A stretch of DNA of 64,000 bases from contig NZ_ACCB01000006.1 of the NCBI RefSeq assembly GCF_000173735.1, forward strand, positions 1 to 64,000. The letters run 5' to 3'. How positions within the stretch are numbered: position 1 is the first letter of the stretch; every line of letters begins with the position of its first letter. Positions 18,445-28,600 of the stretch are shown in pieces. This DNA comes from Yersinia aldovae ATCC 35236. Its GTDB lineage: Bacteria; Pseudomonadota; Gammaproteobacteria; Enterobacterales; Enterobacteriaceae. The notes beneath the pieces are model-generated. The model was not told the origin of the DNA. It did no database searches and worked only from the letters and a program-made list of their open reading frames with translations. The position numbers and the translations under genes were made by a program.

Positions 18445-18762
18445 TTACTTGATCAGAACACAGTCATTGATAATGATTTTCTCATCACGCTCAATAAATG
18501 CACCGTTGCCTTTCGACCAGAAAGTATAATGGCCGTCACTGTATTTGGTGCCCGATGCTGCGCGTACCTGCGGCAACGTTAGCTGTTCACCGTTCATCAC
18601 CAAACTGACCTTATCCTGCCGATTGTCTTGCATAACCGTCAGCTTGGTGGTGCCGCACTGGTAATGCAACGTTTCGTTTTTAGGTTGTACCATGCTGCAT
18701 CCTGCCAGCATCAATACGGCTGTTGCTGCCAACCCTGATGTTAAAAACCATAAATGTTTCAT
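18445..18762 (-). CDS. mliC: Lysozyme inhibitor lipoprotein MliC
   Basis: MliC (YdhA) is a membrane lipoprotein that inhibits host c-type lysozyme. The 105-residue precursor has a lipoprotein signal peptide with the lipobox LAGC (Cys22). The mature part has the MliC/COG3895 fold, with HYQCGTTKLTV, the inhibitory-loop region RAASGTKYSDGHYTFWSKG and a second cysteine in INDCVLIK. A GAGGG ribosome site precedes the ATG. It follows anmK on the same strand, which suggests shared transcription. Confidence 0.92.
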   Translation of the reverse strand: MKHLWFLTSGLAATAVLMLAGCSMVQPKNETLHYQCGTTKLTVMQDNRQDKVSLVMNGEQLTLPQVRAASGTKYSDGHYTFWSKGNGAFIERDEKIIINDCVLIK

Positions 18763-18816
18763 TTGTGTCGCCCTCTTTGTTGAATAAGCCGCTGTGTCCA
18801 GGGCAGCTTAACACCC

Positions 18817-19929
18817 TCACCGTGGCGATACAGGATAGACTGCGCCTAAAATGGTTTCGCAACTGGCACCGGTAACAGAGGGTAAATTACCGGATTTACC
18901 CGATAACGTGCGAAATGCTAGCCAGGCAAATGCCAGTGCCTCCATGTCGTCGCCACTGACGCCAAAGTCATCGGTGACGCTCACTTCGGTTCCCGGCAAT
19001 AAAGCTGACATCCGCGCCATCACCAACGTGTTACGCGCCCCACCACCACACACCAAAAGCCGCTCACAACCCCCAGCCAACAGCACCTGTTCTGCGATTG
19101 AAAACGCCGTCAATTCAGCCAATGTCGCCTGCACATCCTCAGCGGCCAGCCCTGGGATTTTAGCCAATTGCTTGTCTAGCCAACCGGCATTGAAGTATTC
19201 GCGCCCGGTGCTCTTCGGCGCGGGTTTGGCAAAGTAGGGATCGCTAAGCATGAGATCAAGTAAGGGTTGATGGACTTTCCCGGTATTCGCCCAATGCGCG
19301 TCTTTATCATAAGGTAAAGAACGATTACGCCAGATCCAAGTATCCATCAACATATTACCGGGGCCGGTATCAAAACCACGAATAGGTAAACCCGGTAGCA
19401 GCAGCGATAAATTAGCAATACCACCAATATTCAATACCATCCGTTTCTCTGTCGCATGAGCGAGCAACGCATGGTGAAATGCTGGCACCAGTGGCGCGCC
19501 CTGCCCTCCGTAGGCCATATCGCGGCGGCGAAAATCACCCACAGTCGTAATATTGGTCATGGCGGCAATACGGTTGTTATCGCCCAATTGCATGGTGAAA
19601 GCAGGCTCGCCCAACGGCTCATGCCAAACCGTTTGACCATGACACCCAATCGCGGTGATGTCCTGCGCCGTCAGCCCTGCTTGAGCGAGCAACGCTAGCA
19701 CCGCCTCGCCAAATAACCTCCCCAGTTCGGCATCAAGCCGCCCCACGGCTGACAACGTCGTAGCCTGACCCTGACACATAGCCAGAATGTCTTTTTTCAG
19801 CTTTAACGGCATGGGGTGACTATAGCTGGCTTGCTGCGCCACCATTCGCTCATCAATGGCTGCCAGCACGACATCCACACCATCCAAACTGGTTCCTGAC
19901 ATAACCCCAATAAAACGGCCTGATTTCAT
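18817..19929 (-). CDS. anmK: Anhydro-N-acetylmuramic acid kinase
   Basis: AnmK cleaves and phosphorylates anhydro-MurNAc from recycled peptidoglycan, giving MurNAc-6-phosphate for the MurQ step. The 370-residue ASKHA-fold kinase shows the N-terminal phosphate motif [14 protein letters not shown], the block [31 protein letters not shown] and the C-terminal [11 protein letters not shown]. It is of normal length. The slyB gene is divergent upstream. Confidence 0.95.
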   Translation of the reverse strand: MKSGRFIGVMSGTSLDGVDVVLAAIDERMVAQQASYSHPMPLKLKKDILAMCQGQATTLSAVGRLDAELGRLFGEAVLALLAQAGLTAQDITAIGCHGQTVWHEPLGEPAFTMQLGDNNRIAAMTNITTVGDFRRRDMAYGGQGAPLVPAFHHALLAHATEKRMVLNIGGIANLSLLLPGLPIRGFDTGPGNMLMDTWIWRNRSLPYDKDAHWANTGKVHQPLLDLMLSDPYFAKPAPKSTGREYFNAGWLDKQLAKIPGLAAEDVQATLAELTAFSIAEQVLLAGGCERLLVCGGGARNTLVMARMSALLPGTEVSVTDDFGVSGDDMEALAFAWLAFRTLSGKSGNLPSVTGASCETILGAVYPVSPR

Positions 19930-20371
19930 AGCAATGACCCTATTTCCCCATTGAGGAATAAAATAGCAGTAAGACGTCCCGATACTGGGCGAAATAATAA
20001 AATTAACGCCATGAAAAGATATACTTTTTTAAGTGTATACCGCCATAAGGTGATGTCCGAAACTCTGTTTTTTATTTGTCGGGATGGTCACATAAAAGTC
20101 ACTAATGCTTACAGTATTCGTTATGGCAGTAATATTTCTTACTTTAAGAAAGTTAAACAGCCGTTTAATATTGGTTGAAGCATAAAGCGCTAAGCTGCAT
20201 GTCTGTCAGCGTTAGTCGAAAAAACGCGCAGATACCTACATTAAGTAAGTAGTGAAATAAACACTTGGGTAAGCCATACTTTGTGTAAATACAGGGCCTT
20301 TAATGGGCTGGATTTGGATGTTCTTGGGATACTGACCGTAATACGGTTATGCATTTTTAATAGGAGTTTTT
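19930..20371. other. Divergent gap between anmK and slyB
   Basis: About 440 bases. A 56-codon ATG frame (from about 20011) runs inside it on the plus strand, but I recognise nothing in it and see no good ribosome site. The slyB promoter should lie in the right half; TAGGAG precedes the slyB start. Confidence 0.4.
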
Positions 20372-20839
20372 ATGATTAAGCCATTAATTGCCGTTGCTAT
20401 CGTTGCAGTAACACTGACCGGTTGTACTAATAACAATACCCTGTCAGGCGATGTGTTTAGCGCATCTCAAGCTAAGCAAGTACAAACCGTGACTTACGGC
20501 ACCCTCGTTTCTGTTCGTCCGGTGACGATTCAAGGCGGCGATGAAAATAATATCGTGGGGGCTATCGGTGGCGCAGTATTAGGTGGGTTCCTCGGTAATA
20601 CCGTCGGTGGCGGCACTGGCCGTAGCCTGGCGACCGCAGCCGGTGCTGTGGCAGGTGGTATGGCAGGGCAAGGGGTTCAGGGGGCAATCAACCGCACTGA
20701 CGGCGTGCAACTGGAAGTCCGCAAAGATGATGGCACCACTATTCTGGTTGTGCAAAAACAAGGTTCAACCCGCTTCAGCGTTGGTCAGCGTGTCATGTTA
20801 GCCAGCAGTGGCAGCACCGTGACAGTCAGCCCACGCTAA
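20372..20839 (+). CDS. slyB: Outer membrane lipoprotein SlyB
   Basis: SlyB is a 155-residue outer membrane lipoprotein. The signal peptide ends in the lipobox LTGC (Cys18). The glycine-zipper region (IVGAIGGAVLGGFLGNTVGG, about residues 59-100) is the family hallmark and likely a membrane-embedded assembly segment. In Salmonella slyB belongs to the PhoP regulon; I could not find a clear PhoP box here. It converges on rovA and has a strong terminator. Confidence 0.94.
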   Translation: MIKPLIAVAIVAVTLTGCTNNNTLSGDVFSASQAKQVQTVTYGTLVSVRPVTIQGGDENNIVGAIGGAVLGGFLGNTVGGGTGRSLATAAGAVAGGMAGQGVQGAINRTDGVQLEVRKDDGTTILVVQKQGSTRFSVGQRVMLASSGSTVTVSPR

Positions 20840-20853
20840 CAGTCAGAGAAAGA

Positions 20854-20892
20854 CAAGCCGGGGTTCATTGCAAACCTCGGCTTGCTTCTCTT
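20854..20892 (+). terminator. Rho-independent terminator of slyB
   Basis: CAAGCCGGGGTT pairs with AACCTCGGCTTG (12 base pairs, one G-T) across a seven-base loop, followed by a pyrimidine-rich CTTCTCTTT. Confidence 0.75.
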
Positions 20893-20947
20893 TCGTGCCA
20901 ATAATGCTATTTCTTTCGCTGTGAATATAATCTTAAAACGTTATAGT

Positions 20948-21391
<444 letters not shown>

Positions 21392-21559
21392 TTAATTAGC
21401 GTGCTAGCATAACTCCCTACGTCCAGTCTATTTTGGGTAATTAACATTAAAAACACAAATGTATATATACCGTCGATGCTAGGGTAATAGCAATAAATAC
21501 GGCCAATCCTTTAGTAAAAATGATGTATTTACTAAAACTACCTCTTAAGGATTAACCTT

Positions 21560-21796
21560 ATGCATGTATCAGTATCACCTGCAAACACACCGCTTTCAGA
21601 CTTGATTCTGGGTGCCTCAATCTATTTCCCGCCAATATTTAAGGCAGTTATACTAGGTTTGGTGTTATGGCTATTGATCCATCATGTACTACGGAATTGG
21701 ATCTACTCTGGTGAAATCTGGCATCCAATATTAATGGATTTGTCGATTTTTGTCATTGCAGTCAGTGTTTCTTTATGGATTTTAGCCAGTTGGTAA
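21560..21796 (+). CDS. ydhI: DUF1656 small membrane protein YdhI
   Basis: This 78-residue protein has two hydrophobic helices and is the small DUF1656 partner that always precedes an HlyD-type adaptor and a FUSC transporter (as AaeX precedes AaeA and AaeB). Its exact role is unknown. It starts a three-gene operon, seven bases before ydhJ, and is divergent from rovA, so both may share H-NS/RovA-bound DNA. AAGGA precedes the ATG. Confidence 0.9.
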   Translation: MHVSVSPANTPLSDLILGASIYFPPIFKAVILGLVLWLLIHHVLRNWIYSGEIWHPILMDLSIFVIAVSVSLWILASW

Positions 21797-21802
21797 AACA
21801 AG

Positions 21803-22663
21803 ATGAACTATCAAACACTTAAATATTTCTCCTCTGTAATAGCATTCGCCCTTGCCCTGGGTGCCGGTTGGTGGATGTGGAATTATTATATGCAATCCCC
21901 CTGGACCCGTGATGGCAAAGTCCGTGCCGAAATAGTCAGCATAACCCCTGAGGTTTCCGGGCAGTTGGTTCAAATATTAGTTCATGATAACCAGTTGGTA
22001 AGCTCTGGTAGCCTATTATTTGTAATTGACCCACAACCTTATCAATTAGCGTTGGATAATGCGCAAGCCGCCGTAGTGCGCGCGCAGGCAGACCTTGCTA
22101 AAGCCAATCATGAAGCACAACGCCGCCGAAATTTACCTAAAAATATTATTTCCGGTGAAGACCTCGATATTGCTAACTTAACCGCCGATAGCATGAAAGC
22201 CGCATATCAAGGCGCGTTGGCAAAGCTTGAACAGGCTAAATGGAATCTCAGCAAAACCCGTATTTATGCCCCAGCTAATGGTTATATCACCAACTTGCAA
22301 ACGCGTGTCGGTAACTATGCGACCGCTGGCACTCCATTAGTCGCACTAATCGATACAGACTCATTCTATGTGATGGGGTATTTCGAGGAAACTAAACTGA
22401 GACACATTAGAGAAGGTAATAAGGCCAATATTATTTTGTATAATGGCAACATTCCTTTACGAGGTGTAGTAGAAAGTATTGGTCGCGCCATTTATGACCA
22501 GAGTATCGATACCAGCGGCGGCGATCTGTTGATTGATGTCAAACCCAACGTCCCTTGGGTACGTTTAGCACAACGGGTTCCCGTCAGGATAAAACTATTG
22601 GCGGTTCCGGCAGAAGTGACACTGGTTGCCGGCACCACATGTACTATTTCACTGGCGGATTAA
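21803..22663 (+). CDS. ydhJ: HlyD-family efflux adaptor YdhJ
   Basis: YdhJ is a periplasmic membrane-fusion protein of the EmrA/AaeA type, 286 residues. One N-terminal membrane anchor (about 10-28) is followed by the biotinyl-lipoyl-like halves: VRAEIVSITPEVSGQLVQIL early and the matching RIYAPANGYITNLQTRVGNY later, flanking a coiled-coil hairpin (about 90-145). It should link the FUSC pump YdhK to an outer membrane channel to export aromatic acids or similar compounds; the substrate is not known. Confidence 0.92.
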   Translation: MNYQTLKYFSSVIAFALALGAGWWMWNYYMQSPWTRDGKVRAEIVSITPEVSGQLVQILVHDNQLVSSGSLLFVIDPQPYQLALDNAQAAVVRAQADLAKANHEAQRRRNLPKNIISGEDLDIANLTADSMKAAYQGALAKLEQAKWNLSKTRIYAPANGYITNLQTRVGNYATAGTPLVALIDTDSFYVMGYFEETKLRHIREGNKANIILYNGNIPLRGVVESIGRAIYDQSIDTSGGDLLIDVKPNVPWVRLAQRVPVRIKLLAVPAEVTLVAGTTCTISLAD

Positions 22664-22666
22664 TCG

Positions 22667-24691
22667 GTGCGTATCTCGTTCTCTTTATGGCAAAAAACAC
22701 CGTGGGGCAAGGCTAGCGCGGACCAATGGCGTTATGCATTACGCAATTCGCTCGCCATGTGTTTGTCACTGTGGATAGCCTTTGTGCTTAATTTGGATGA
22801 GCCATATTGGGCCATGACCTCCGCCGCCGTGGTCAGTTTTCCGACCGTCGGCGGGGTTATTAGCAAAAGTATTGGCCGGGTGATTGGCAGTTTACTGGGC
22901 GCCGCCGCCTCCCTGATGATTGCCGGACACTGCCTAAATGACCCCTGGTTGTTCACTTTTTCCATTGCAGCCTGGATTGGGCTGTGCACATTTGTTTCCA
23001 ATCATTATCAAAATAATGTTTCTTATGCCTTCGCGCTGGCGGGCTACACCACCGCCATCATTGCCTTTTCAACCGTCGATACCACTGACACCTTGCAAAT
23101 TTTCGACATCGCTCAGGCGCGCGTCTGTGAGGTGATTACCGGTATCCTGTGCGGTGGACTGATGATGATGCTGCTGCCGAGCACATCAGATGGTGAAGCC
23201 TTACTGACATCGCTACGGCGGATGCAAGCCCGCCTGTTGGAACATGCGCAGTTATTGTGGCAAACCGAGCATAACCCGCAATTACGCACGTCACACGAAG
23301 GGCTAATCAGCCAGATTCTGACGATGAACCTGCTGCGGATTCAGGCGTTCTGGAGCCACTACCGTTTGCGGCAACAAAATAATGTATTGAATTTCATTCT
23401 GCATCGTCAATTACGTATCACCAGCGTGATTACCAGTTTGCGTCGTATGTTAGTTAACTGGCCAAGTCCACCGGAGAATTTGCCCACCGTGCTGGTGCAA
23501 CTGCTGGATGCCCTGCAACAGCCGGATTGTGATAAATATCAGTTAGCCAAAATATTACAGCGCATCGCGCCACATGATGCGTTTGATTACCGTCACCACG
23601 CCTTCTGGTTGAGGTTACGCCATTTTTGTTGGCAGTATTTAGAGGTCAATCGCTGGCTGTCACAATTAGATAAAGAGGCGGATGCACCAAGGCGATCACC
23701 GCCGGCCGTGGCATCACTGGCCCGCCATACCGATACCTATGAGGCCGCCTACAATGGCTTGCGTACCTTTGTTTGTATCGTGATTGGTTGCGCTTTCTGG
23801 ATTCATACTCAGTGGAGCGCTGGCAGCGCAGCACTGGCGTTGGCAGCCGTCAGTTGTGTGCTCTATTCCGCGACCCCCTCGCCCACGGACAGTATCGCGA
23901 CGCTGCTGAAAGCCATCGTTTTGTTGTCCATCGGCTGCTTTATTATAAAATTTGGCATCATGGTGCAAATAGATGATTTTTGGCAATTTGCCCTGCTGCT
24001 ATTCCCCATTCTGATCACCATGCAGATGATGAAACTACAACACGCGGCTTATGCTGCCCTGTGGGGGCAATTAATTGTGTTTATGGGTTCATTCCTTAGC
24101 GTCACCAATCCACCCAGTTATGATTATCAAGAGTTCCTTAACGATAATATTGGTAAATTAGTGGGAGTGATGTTGGCCGGTGTCGCTTTTCAATTATTGC
24201 GACCCAGTTCGGACAAACGCAAAAGTCGCCGTATCATCAGGATGTTACGCCAAGATTTTAGTGATCAAATCAGCAGCCACCCGCAACAAAGCCAGAGCCA
24301 ATTTGAATCATTAATCTATCATCGGGTAAACCAACTTAATCTCAGTAAAGATAAGGCCGCTCGCTTGTGGTTATTGCGCTGGGGGGTAGTTCTGCTTAAT
24401 TGCAGCCATGTGCTCTGGCAGTTGCGCGATTGGCAGACCACCTCGGCGCCACTGTCTGCGGTGCGTGATGTCTGTATTCACTGCCTGAAAGGGTGTATGA
24501 CCGCAAAAGGGGTTCAACCTACTTCATTGAGTGCCACATTGCAGGAACTACAACGGATGAGTGCGATTTTAGGCCAATATCCGGATGCTTCTGGCCGCGA
24601 GCTGGCTGGGTTAATCTGGCGGCTATATTGTTCGCTGACACAATTACAACAGGCCGGGCCGGACGAAGAGAACCAAACTGCGCCAGCCTGA
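22667..24691 (+). CDS. ydhK: FUSC-family efflux pump YdhK
   Basis: YdhK is an inner-membrane transporter of the fusaric acid resistance/AaeB family, 674 residues. Two clusters of membrane helices (about 20-175 and 360-520) flank soluble domains, the usual FUSC layout. Translation starts at a GTG at 22667, only three bases after the ydhJ stop. With ydhI and ydhJ it forms a tripartite-type efflux operon. A hairpin with an eight-base-pair stem spans its stop codon and separates it from the convergent ydhF. The sodC gene found next in E. coli is absent. Confidence 0.92.
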   Translation: MRISFSLWQKTPWGKASADQWRYALRNSLAMCLSLWIAFVLNLDEPYWAMTSAAVVSFPTVGGVISKSIGRVIGSLLGAAASLMIAGHCLNDPWLFTFSIAAWIGLCTFVSNHYQNNVSYAFALAGYTTAIIAFSTVDTTDTLQIFDIAQARVCEVITGILCGGLMMMLLPSTSDGEALLTSLRRMQARLLEHAQLLWQTEHNPQLRTSHEGLISQILTMNLLRIQAFWSHYRLRQQNNVLNFILHRQLRITSVITSLRRMLVNWPSPPENLPTVLVQLLDALQQPDCDKYQLAKILQRIAPHDAFDYRHHAFWLRLRHFCWQYLEVNRWLSQLDKEADAPRRSPPAVASLARHTDTYEAAYNGLRTFVCIVIGCAFWIHTQWSAGSAALALAAVSCVLYSATPSPTDSIATLLKAIVLLSIGCFIIKFGIMVQIDDFWQFALLLFPILITMQMMKLQHAAYAALWGQLIVFMGSFLSVTNPPSYDYQEFLNDNIGKLVGVMLAGVAFQLLRPSSDKRKSRRIIRMLRQDFSDQISSHPQQSQSQFESLIYHRVNQLNLSKDKAARLWLLRWGVVLLNCSHVLWQLRDWQTTSAPLSAVRDVCIHCLKGCMTAKGVQPTSLSATLQELQRMSAILGQYPDASGRELAGLIWRLYCSLTQLQQAGPDEENQTAPA

Positions 24692-24704
24692 ACAGAGCTG
24701 GCGC
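24680..24704. terminator. Hairpin across the ydhK stop codon
   Basis: GCGCCAGC and GCTGGCGC form a perfect eight-base-pair stem over a nine-base loop that contains the ydhK stop. No T tract follows, so it may protect message ends or act in both directions between the convergent ydhK and ydhF. Confidence 0.45.
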
Positions 24705-24715
24705 GACGGAGACAC

Positions 24716-25612
24716 TTATGGCACGTCATAGCCCAATGCAGCGCGGCGGATACGGAACCACTGTTGGCGAGTCATCGTCAAAAAGAGTGACTGCCAGGCT
24801 GCGTTAACGCGCTCAATTTTGCCAGAACCAATAATGGGCAATGGCGCAGAAGGCAACCGCAATACCCAGGCATACACCACCTGTTCAAGGCTGCTCGCCC
24901 CGATTTCACCAGCGACGGCCTGTAACTCATCACGCAGTGCCTGGCACTCAGGGTCGCTGAACAGACGCCCACCGCCCAAACAAGACCAGGCCATCGGCCT
25001 GATGCGTAACTGTTGGCAAGCATCGAGAGTACCATCCACAATCGACGGTTGATGCAACGGTGAAATTTCTACCTGATTGGTCACCAGTGAAAACGGCAAA
25101 CGTGACTGCAATAAATTGAACTGCGCGGGCGTAAAGTTTGACACCCCAAAGTGCTTCACTTTGCCACTTTGGTGCAACTGTGTGAATGCTTCGGCAACCT
25201 CATCTGCATCCATTAATGGATCTGGGCGATGAATCAACAGCAGATCTAAATAATCAGTATGTAAATGAGTCAATGATTGTTCTGCGCTATGAATAATATG
25301 AGAACGATCTGTAATGTAGTGCCCCAAGGTATGCTGCGGCTTGGCTGTGGTCGCAATACCGCACTTACTGACTAACTCCAGTTGGTCGCGCAGGGACGGT
25401 TTCAAACGTAGCGCCTGCCCGAATGCCTGTTCACATTGATATCCGCCATAAATATCAGCGTGATCTGCGGTGGTAATACCCAATTCAATATGTTGCTCGA
25501 TAAATGCCAACAACTGTTCGGGCGTCATGCCCCATTCCATCAACCGCCAATAGCCGCAAATCATGCGCGAAAACTCAGGCCCAAGCGGAGCCAGTTGGCT
25601 ACGTGTATCCAT
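24716..25612 (-). CDS. ydhF: Aldo/keto reductase YdhF
   Basis: YdhF is an NADPH-dependent oxidoreductase of the aldo/keto reductase superfamily (TIM barrel), 298 residues, the same length as in E. coli. The catalytic tetrad region is visible: TADHADIYGGYQCEQAFG (Asp and Tyr), ELVSKCGIATT (Lys) and LLLIHRPDPLMDADEV (His). The C-terminal cofactor block LPIIGSGKIERVNAA follows. Its substrate is not established. Confidence 0.92.
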   Translation of the reverse strand: MDTRSQLAPLGPEFSRMICGYWRLMEWGMTPEQLLAFIEQHIELGITTADHADIYGGYQCEQAFGQALRLKPSLRDQLELVSKCGIATTAKPQHTLGHYITDRSHIIHSAEQSLTHLHTDYLDLLLIHRPDPLMDADEVAEAFTQLHQSGKVKHFGVSNFTPAQFNLLQSRLPFSLVTNQVEISPLHQPSIVDGTLDACQQLRIRPMAWSCLGGGRLFSDPECQALRDELQAVAGEIGASSLEQVVYAWVLRLPSAPLPIIGSGKIERVNAAWQSLFLTMTRQQWFRIRRAALGYDVP

Positions 25613-25744
25613 TATTAGCTACCTCATTTGTTTATCTGCTTATAGCATACACATCCAACCGCAAGGTTAAATCCTCCTGCGACAATGAATGGGTGCTTAA
25701 TTCGGGGGGGTAAGTTAATTACGCGCTGCACAACCGACAGATAA

Positions 25745-25984
25745 TCAAAACAGTGAAGGTTGTTCCGGCAGTGGCTCATCGGGTTGTTTGTTGGCACGTT
25801 GTAAGCGCAGTAACCGCTGACGACATAAACGCAAGACATCGCGTTTTTCCCCATCACTCATTTTTATCCAGTTAAAACGCTCATCACGGCTGCGCAGACA
25901 GCCACGGCAAAAGCCACGGTCATCTGCCTGACAGATACCGCGGCATGGGCTGGGAATGTCGAAGAACTCAAGTTGCTGAGCCAC
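25745..25984 (-). CDS. ydhL: DUF1289 cysteine-rich protein YdhL
   Basis: This 79-residue protein carries the DUF1289 cysteine cluster in PSPCRGICQADDRGFCRGCLRS, which looks like a metal or Fe-S site; its role is unknown. The match to E. coli YdhL includes the ends QLEFF and EQPSLF. I chose the GTG at 25984 because AGGAGG lies five bases upstream and the length then equals the E. coli protein; an ATG at 26038 would add 18 unrelated residues. Confidence 0.88.
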   Translation of the reverse strand: MAQQLEFFDIPSPCRGICQADDRGFCRGCLRSRDERFNWIKMSDGEKRDVLRLCRQRLLRLQRANKQPDEPLPEQPSLF

Positions 25985-26166
25985 ATAGCCTCCTGCTACT
26001 GATAGCTTAATTGAAGACTGTTTCGCCGCGACTGGCAAGTTTCTAAACCTATTTCAGGCAACGAATCGGGGCATTGCCTCGGTTTAGCGCCGCCACCACT
26101 AAGGTTATCTTAAGTTTCATTCGATATTGTTTGGACAATGAGTCAATTTAAGGTTCCATTTTCGCA

Positions 26167-27803
26167 ATGAATGCCAGACATAAGTTACAGTGTAACGGAT
26201 TAACTTTTATTCTAGCCAGCACGCTGTTTTTTACCCTCTTTCAGAATGCTCTGTTTATTGTTAAAGCCTGGTCATTGATTCACTTTGACACCATTGACAG
26301 CTACTTATTTGCCGCGACCATTCCGGTGGTCATTTTCTGCGCGCTAAATATTATTTTTAGCTTGCTGGCGCTGCCAATGCTGCGTAAATCCATCATGATT
26401 CTGTTTCTATTGGGCAGCGCCGCCGCAAACTATTTTATCTTTAGTTATGGTGCCGTTATCGATGCCAATATGATGCAAAACGCGTTCGAGACTAACGCAC
26501 AAGAAGCCACCGCCCTTTTCACACCACGTATGGCGGTGTGGCTCTTGGTGTTAGGCATTATGCCCGCCCTCATTGTCTGTTTTGTTCACATTAAAGCCAC
26601 CCGCCCGTGGTGGTATATGCTGGGATTACGTGTAGCAAATATTTTGATCTCTTTTGTCATTATTTTGCTTATCGCCGCATTGTTCTATAAAGATTATGCG
26701 TCTCTGATTCGTAATAATAAAAGTATCGTGAAAATGCTGACGCCCTCAAATTTTGTCACGGGCAGTTTTCAGTTTGCCAAACATAAATATTTCACCAGTA
26801 ACATGCCGTTGCTGAGAATAGGGGAAGATGCCGATAAAGGGCCGGTAATTCGCGGGCAACAGAAAAAAACAGTGGTCATTTTGGTGGTGGGTGAGACGGC
26901 CCGTGCAGAAAACTTCTCACTAGGCGGTTATAGCCGAGAGACGAATCCTCGCTTGCAAAAACAAGATGTTACCTACTTCAAAAACGCCTCATCTTGTGGC
27001 ACGGAAACCGCGGTTTCCGTTCCTTGCATGTTCTCTAATATGGCGCGAAAAAATTACGATGCTACCCTGGCCAGTCATCAGGAAGGCCTGATGGATATTT
27101 TAGCCCATGCCGGGCTGAACCTGCTGTGGCGCGACAATGATGGTGGCTGTAAAGGCGCGTGTGACCGTATTCCACATCAGGATGTTACGCAATTACAATT
27201 GGCCGCTGATTGCACCGACGGAGTGTGTCTGGACAATGCATTATTGTATAAGTTAGATGACTATATCAACGGCCTAACGCGTGATGGCGTTATCGTATTA
27301 CACCAAATGGGCAGTCACGGCCCTGCCTACTATCGCCGTAGCAGCCCTGAGATAAATAAATTCTCCCCGACCTGCGATAGCAACCAAATTCAGGATTGCC
27401 CCCCTCAGGCGCTAGTTAATAGCTATGACAATTCTATTCTATACACAGATACCATGCTGGATAACACCATCAAACTACTGCAACAGCACAGTGAACGGTT
27501 CAACACTGCGCTGGTCTACCTGTCAGATCATGGTGAGTCATTGGGCGAAAATGGTATCTATTTACATGGTACACCCTATATGTTTGCCCCCAGCCAGCAG
27601 ACACATATTCCTTTTTAATGTGGTTATCCCCTGACTATACAAAAAACTACGGCATCAACCGCCAGTGCCTCACTGATAGCGCTCAACATGATGAAATATC
27701 GCAGGATAATCTATTCCACACCCTGCTTGGGATGATGAATATTCAGACAAAAGAATATCAATCCGGTTTAGATTTACTGCAAAAATGCCGGATGACACGT
27801 TAA
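26167..27803 (+). pseudogene. eptA: Lipid A phosphoethanolamine transferase EptA, frameshifted
   Basis: EptA (PmrC) adds phosphoethanolamine to lipid A in the inner membrane, lowering negative charge and raising resistance to polymyxin and cationic peptides. Five N-terminal membrane helices precede a periplasmic sulfatase-fold domain with the catalytic Thr (SCGTETAVSVPCM, Thr279) and metal ligands in LSDHGESLGENG. The frame ends early at 27618, at THIPF. Adding one T to the five-T run at 27612-27616 gives THIPFLMWLSPDY, as in E. coli, and restores 545 residues ending at 27803. As read, about 62 C-terminal residues are lost. It is inserted between ydhL and nemR relative to E. coli. Confidence 0.85.
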
Positions 27804-27882
27804 TTCCAGACGCTAACAGAGGCTGGTAACTCCATTACCTTACATGCGGGCAAAAGAGATTAGCGATATTTTTTTCTTGACC

Positions 27883-27898
27883 TAGACCAATCGGTCTA
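27883..27898. promoter_or_regulatory. NemR operator
   Basis: TAGACCAATCGGTCTA is an inverted repeat (six-base arms, four-base spacer) 15 bases before nemR. It matches the NemR box type known from E. coli. A possible -35 (TTGACC) overlaps its left edge, so bound NemR would block its own promoter. Confidence 0.8.
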
Positions 27899-27912
27899 TT
27901 ACGCTCTTTCAC

Positions 27913-28515
27913 ATGAACAAAATAGAACATTCACATGTGGATACTCGTGACCACTTGTTAGCAACCGGTGAACATCTTAGCCTACGCCTTGGTTTTAATG
28001 GCATGGGGCTTAGCGTGTTGCTCACCACGGCGGGCATTCCCAAAGGGTCGTTTTATCACTACTTCCGCTCAAAGGAAGTGTTTGGTGAAGCAATGCTACA
28101 GCGTTATTTCGATCGCTATGATGTTGAGATGGTAAGCCTGCTTACTGGTTCCTCCGGGGATAAACGTCATCACTTGTTGCACTATTTTGCTCAATCTATT
28201 GCTAACTATTGCGGCAGTGAATGCCACAACGCTTGTCTGGCGGTTAAACTATCAGCGGAAGTCAGTGATTTATCCGAACCCATGCGCCATGCACTGGATA
28301 TCGGCACTGCCAGAGTGATTGGCCGTCTACAAGATACGATTGAGACTGGCGTCGAAGAAGGCTCTCTGCGTATCGTACTCTCGCCGGCCGCAACCGCAGA
28401 AACACTGTATGCCTTGTGGCTGGGTGCGTCGTTGCGGGCAAAAGTGAAACGCTCTGTTGCTCCGCTGACCTGTGCGCTCGACAGTATCGAACTGATTCTA
28501 CAACCACCCCACTAA
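27913..28515 (+). CDS. nemR: TetR-family electrophile sensor NemR
   Basis: NemR represses nemRA and gloA and lets go when its cysteines react with quinones, aldehydes, methylglyoxal or hypochlorite. The 200-residue protein has an N-terminal helix-turn-helix ([20 protein letters not shown], about 34-53). Its cysteines are at 100, 104, 108 and 187; Cys108 and a lysine near 177 line up with the Cys106 and Lys175 used by the E. coli sensor. It heads the nemR-nemA-gloA cluster and has an operator in front. Confidence 0.93.
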   Translation: MNKIEHSHVDTRDHLLATGEHLSLRLGFNGMGLSVLLTTAGIPKGSFYHYFRSKEVFGEAMLQRYFDRYDVEMVSLLTGSSGDKRHHLLHYFAQSIANYCGSECHNACLAVKLSAEVSDLSEPMRHALDIGTARVIGRLQDTIETGVEEGSLRIVLSPAATAETLYALWLGASLRAKVKRSVAPLTCALDSIELILQPPH

Positions 28516-28600
28516 TCTCACGATCCTGACTCACTTGTTCTACTGTTGCTCAGGATTCACCCAGCCACTAGTTGACTGGTCTATTAATATAGGATGCACC

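Noticed and set aside
19951..20178. Plus-strand frame of 75 codons upstream of slyB
   Set aside because: AT-rich, no ribosome site, no recognisable family; probably promoter DNA.
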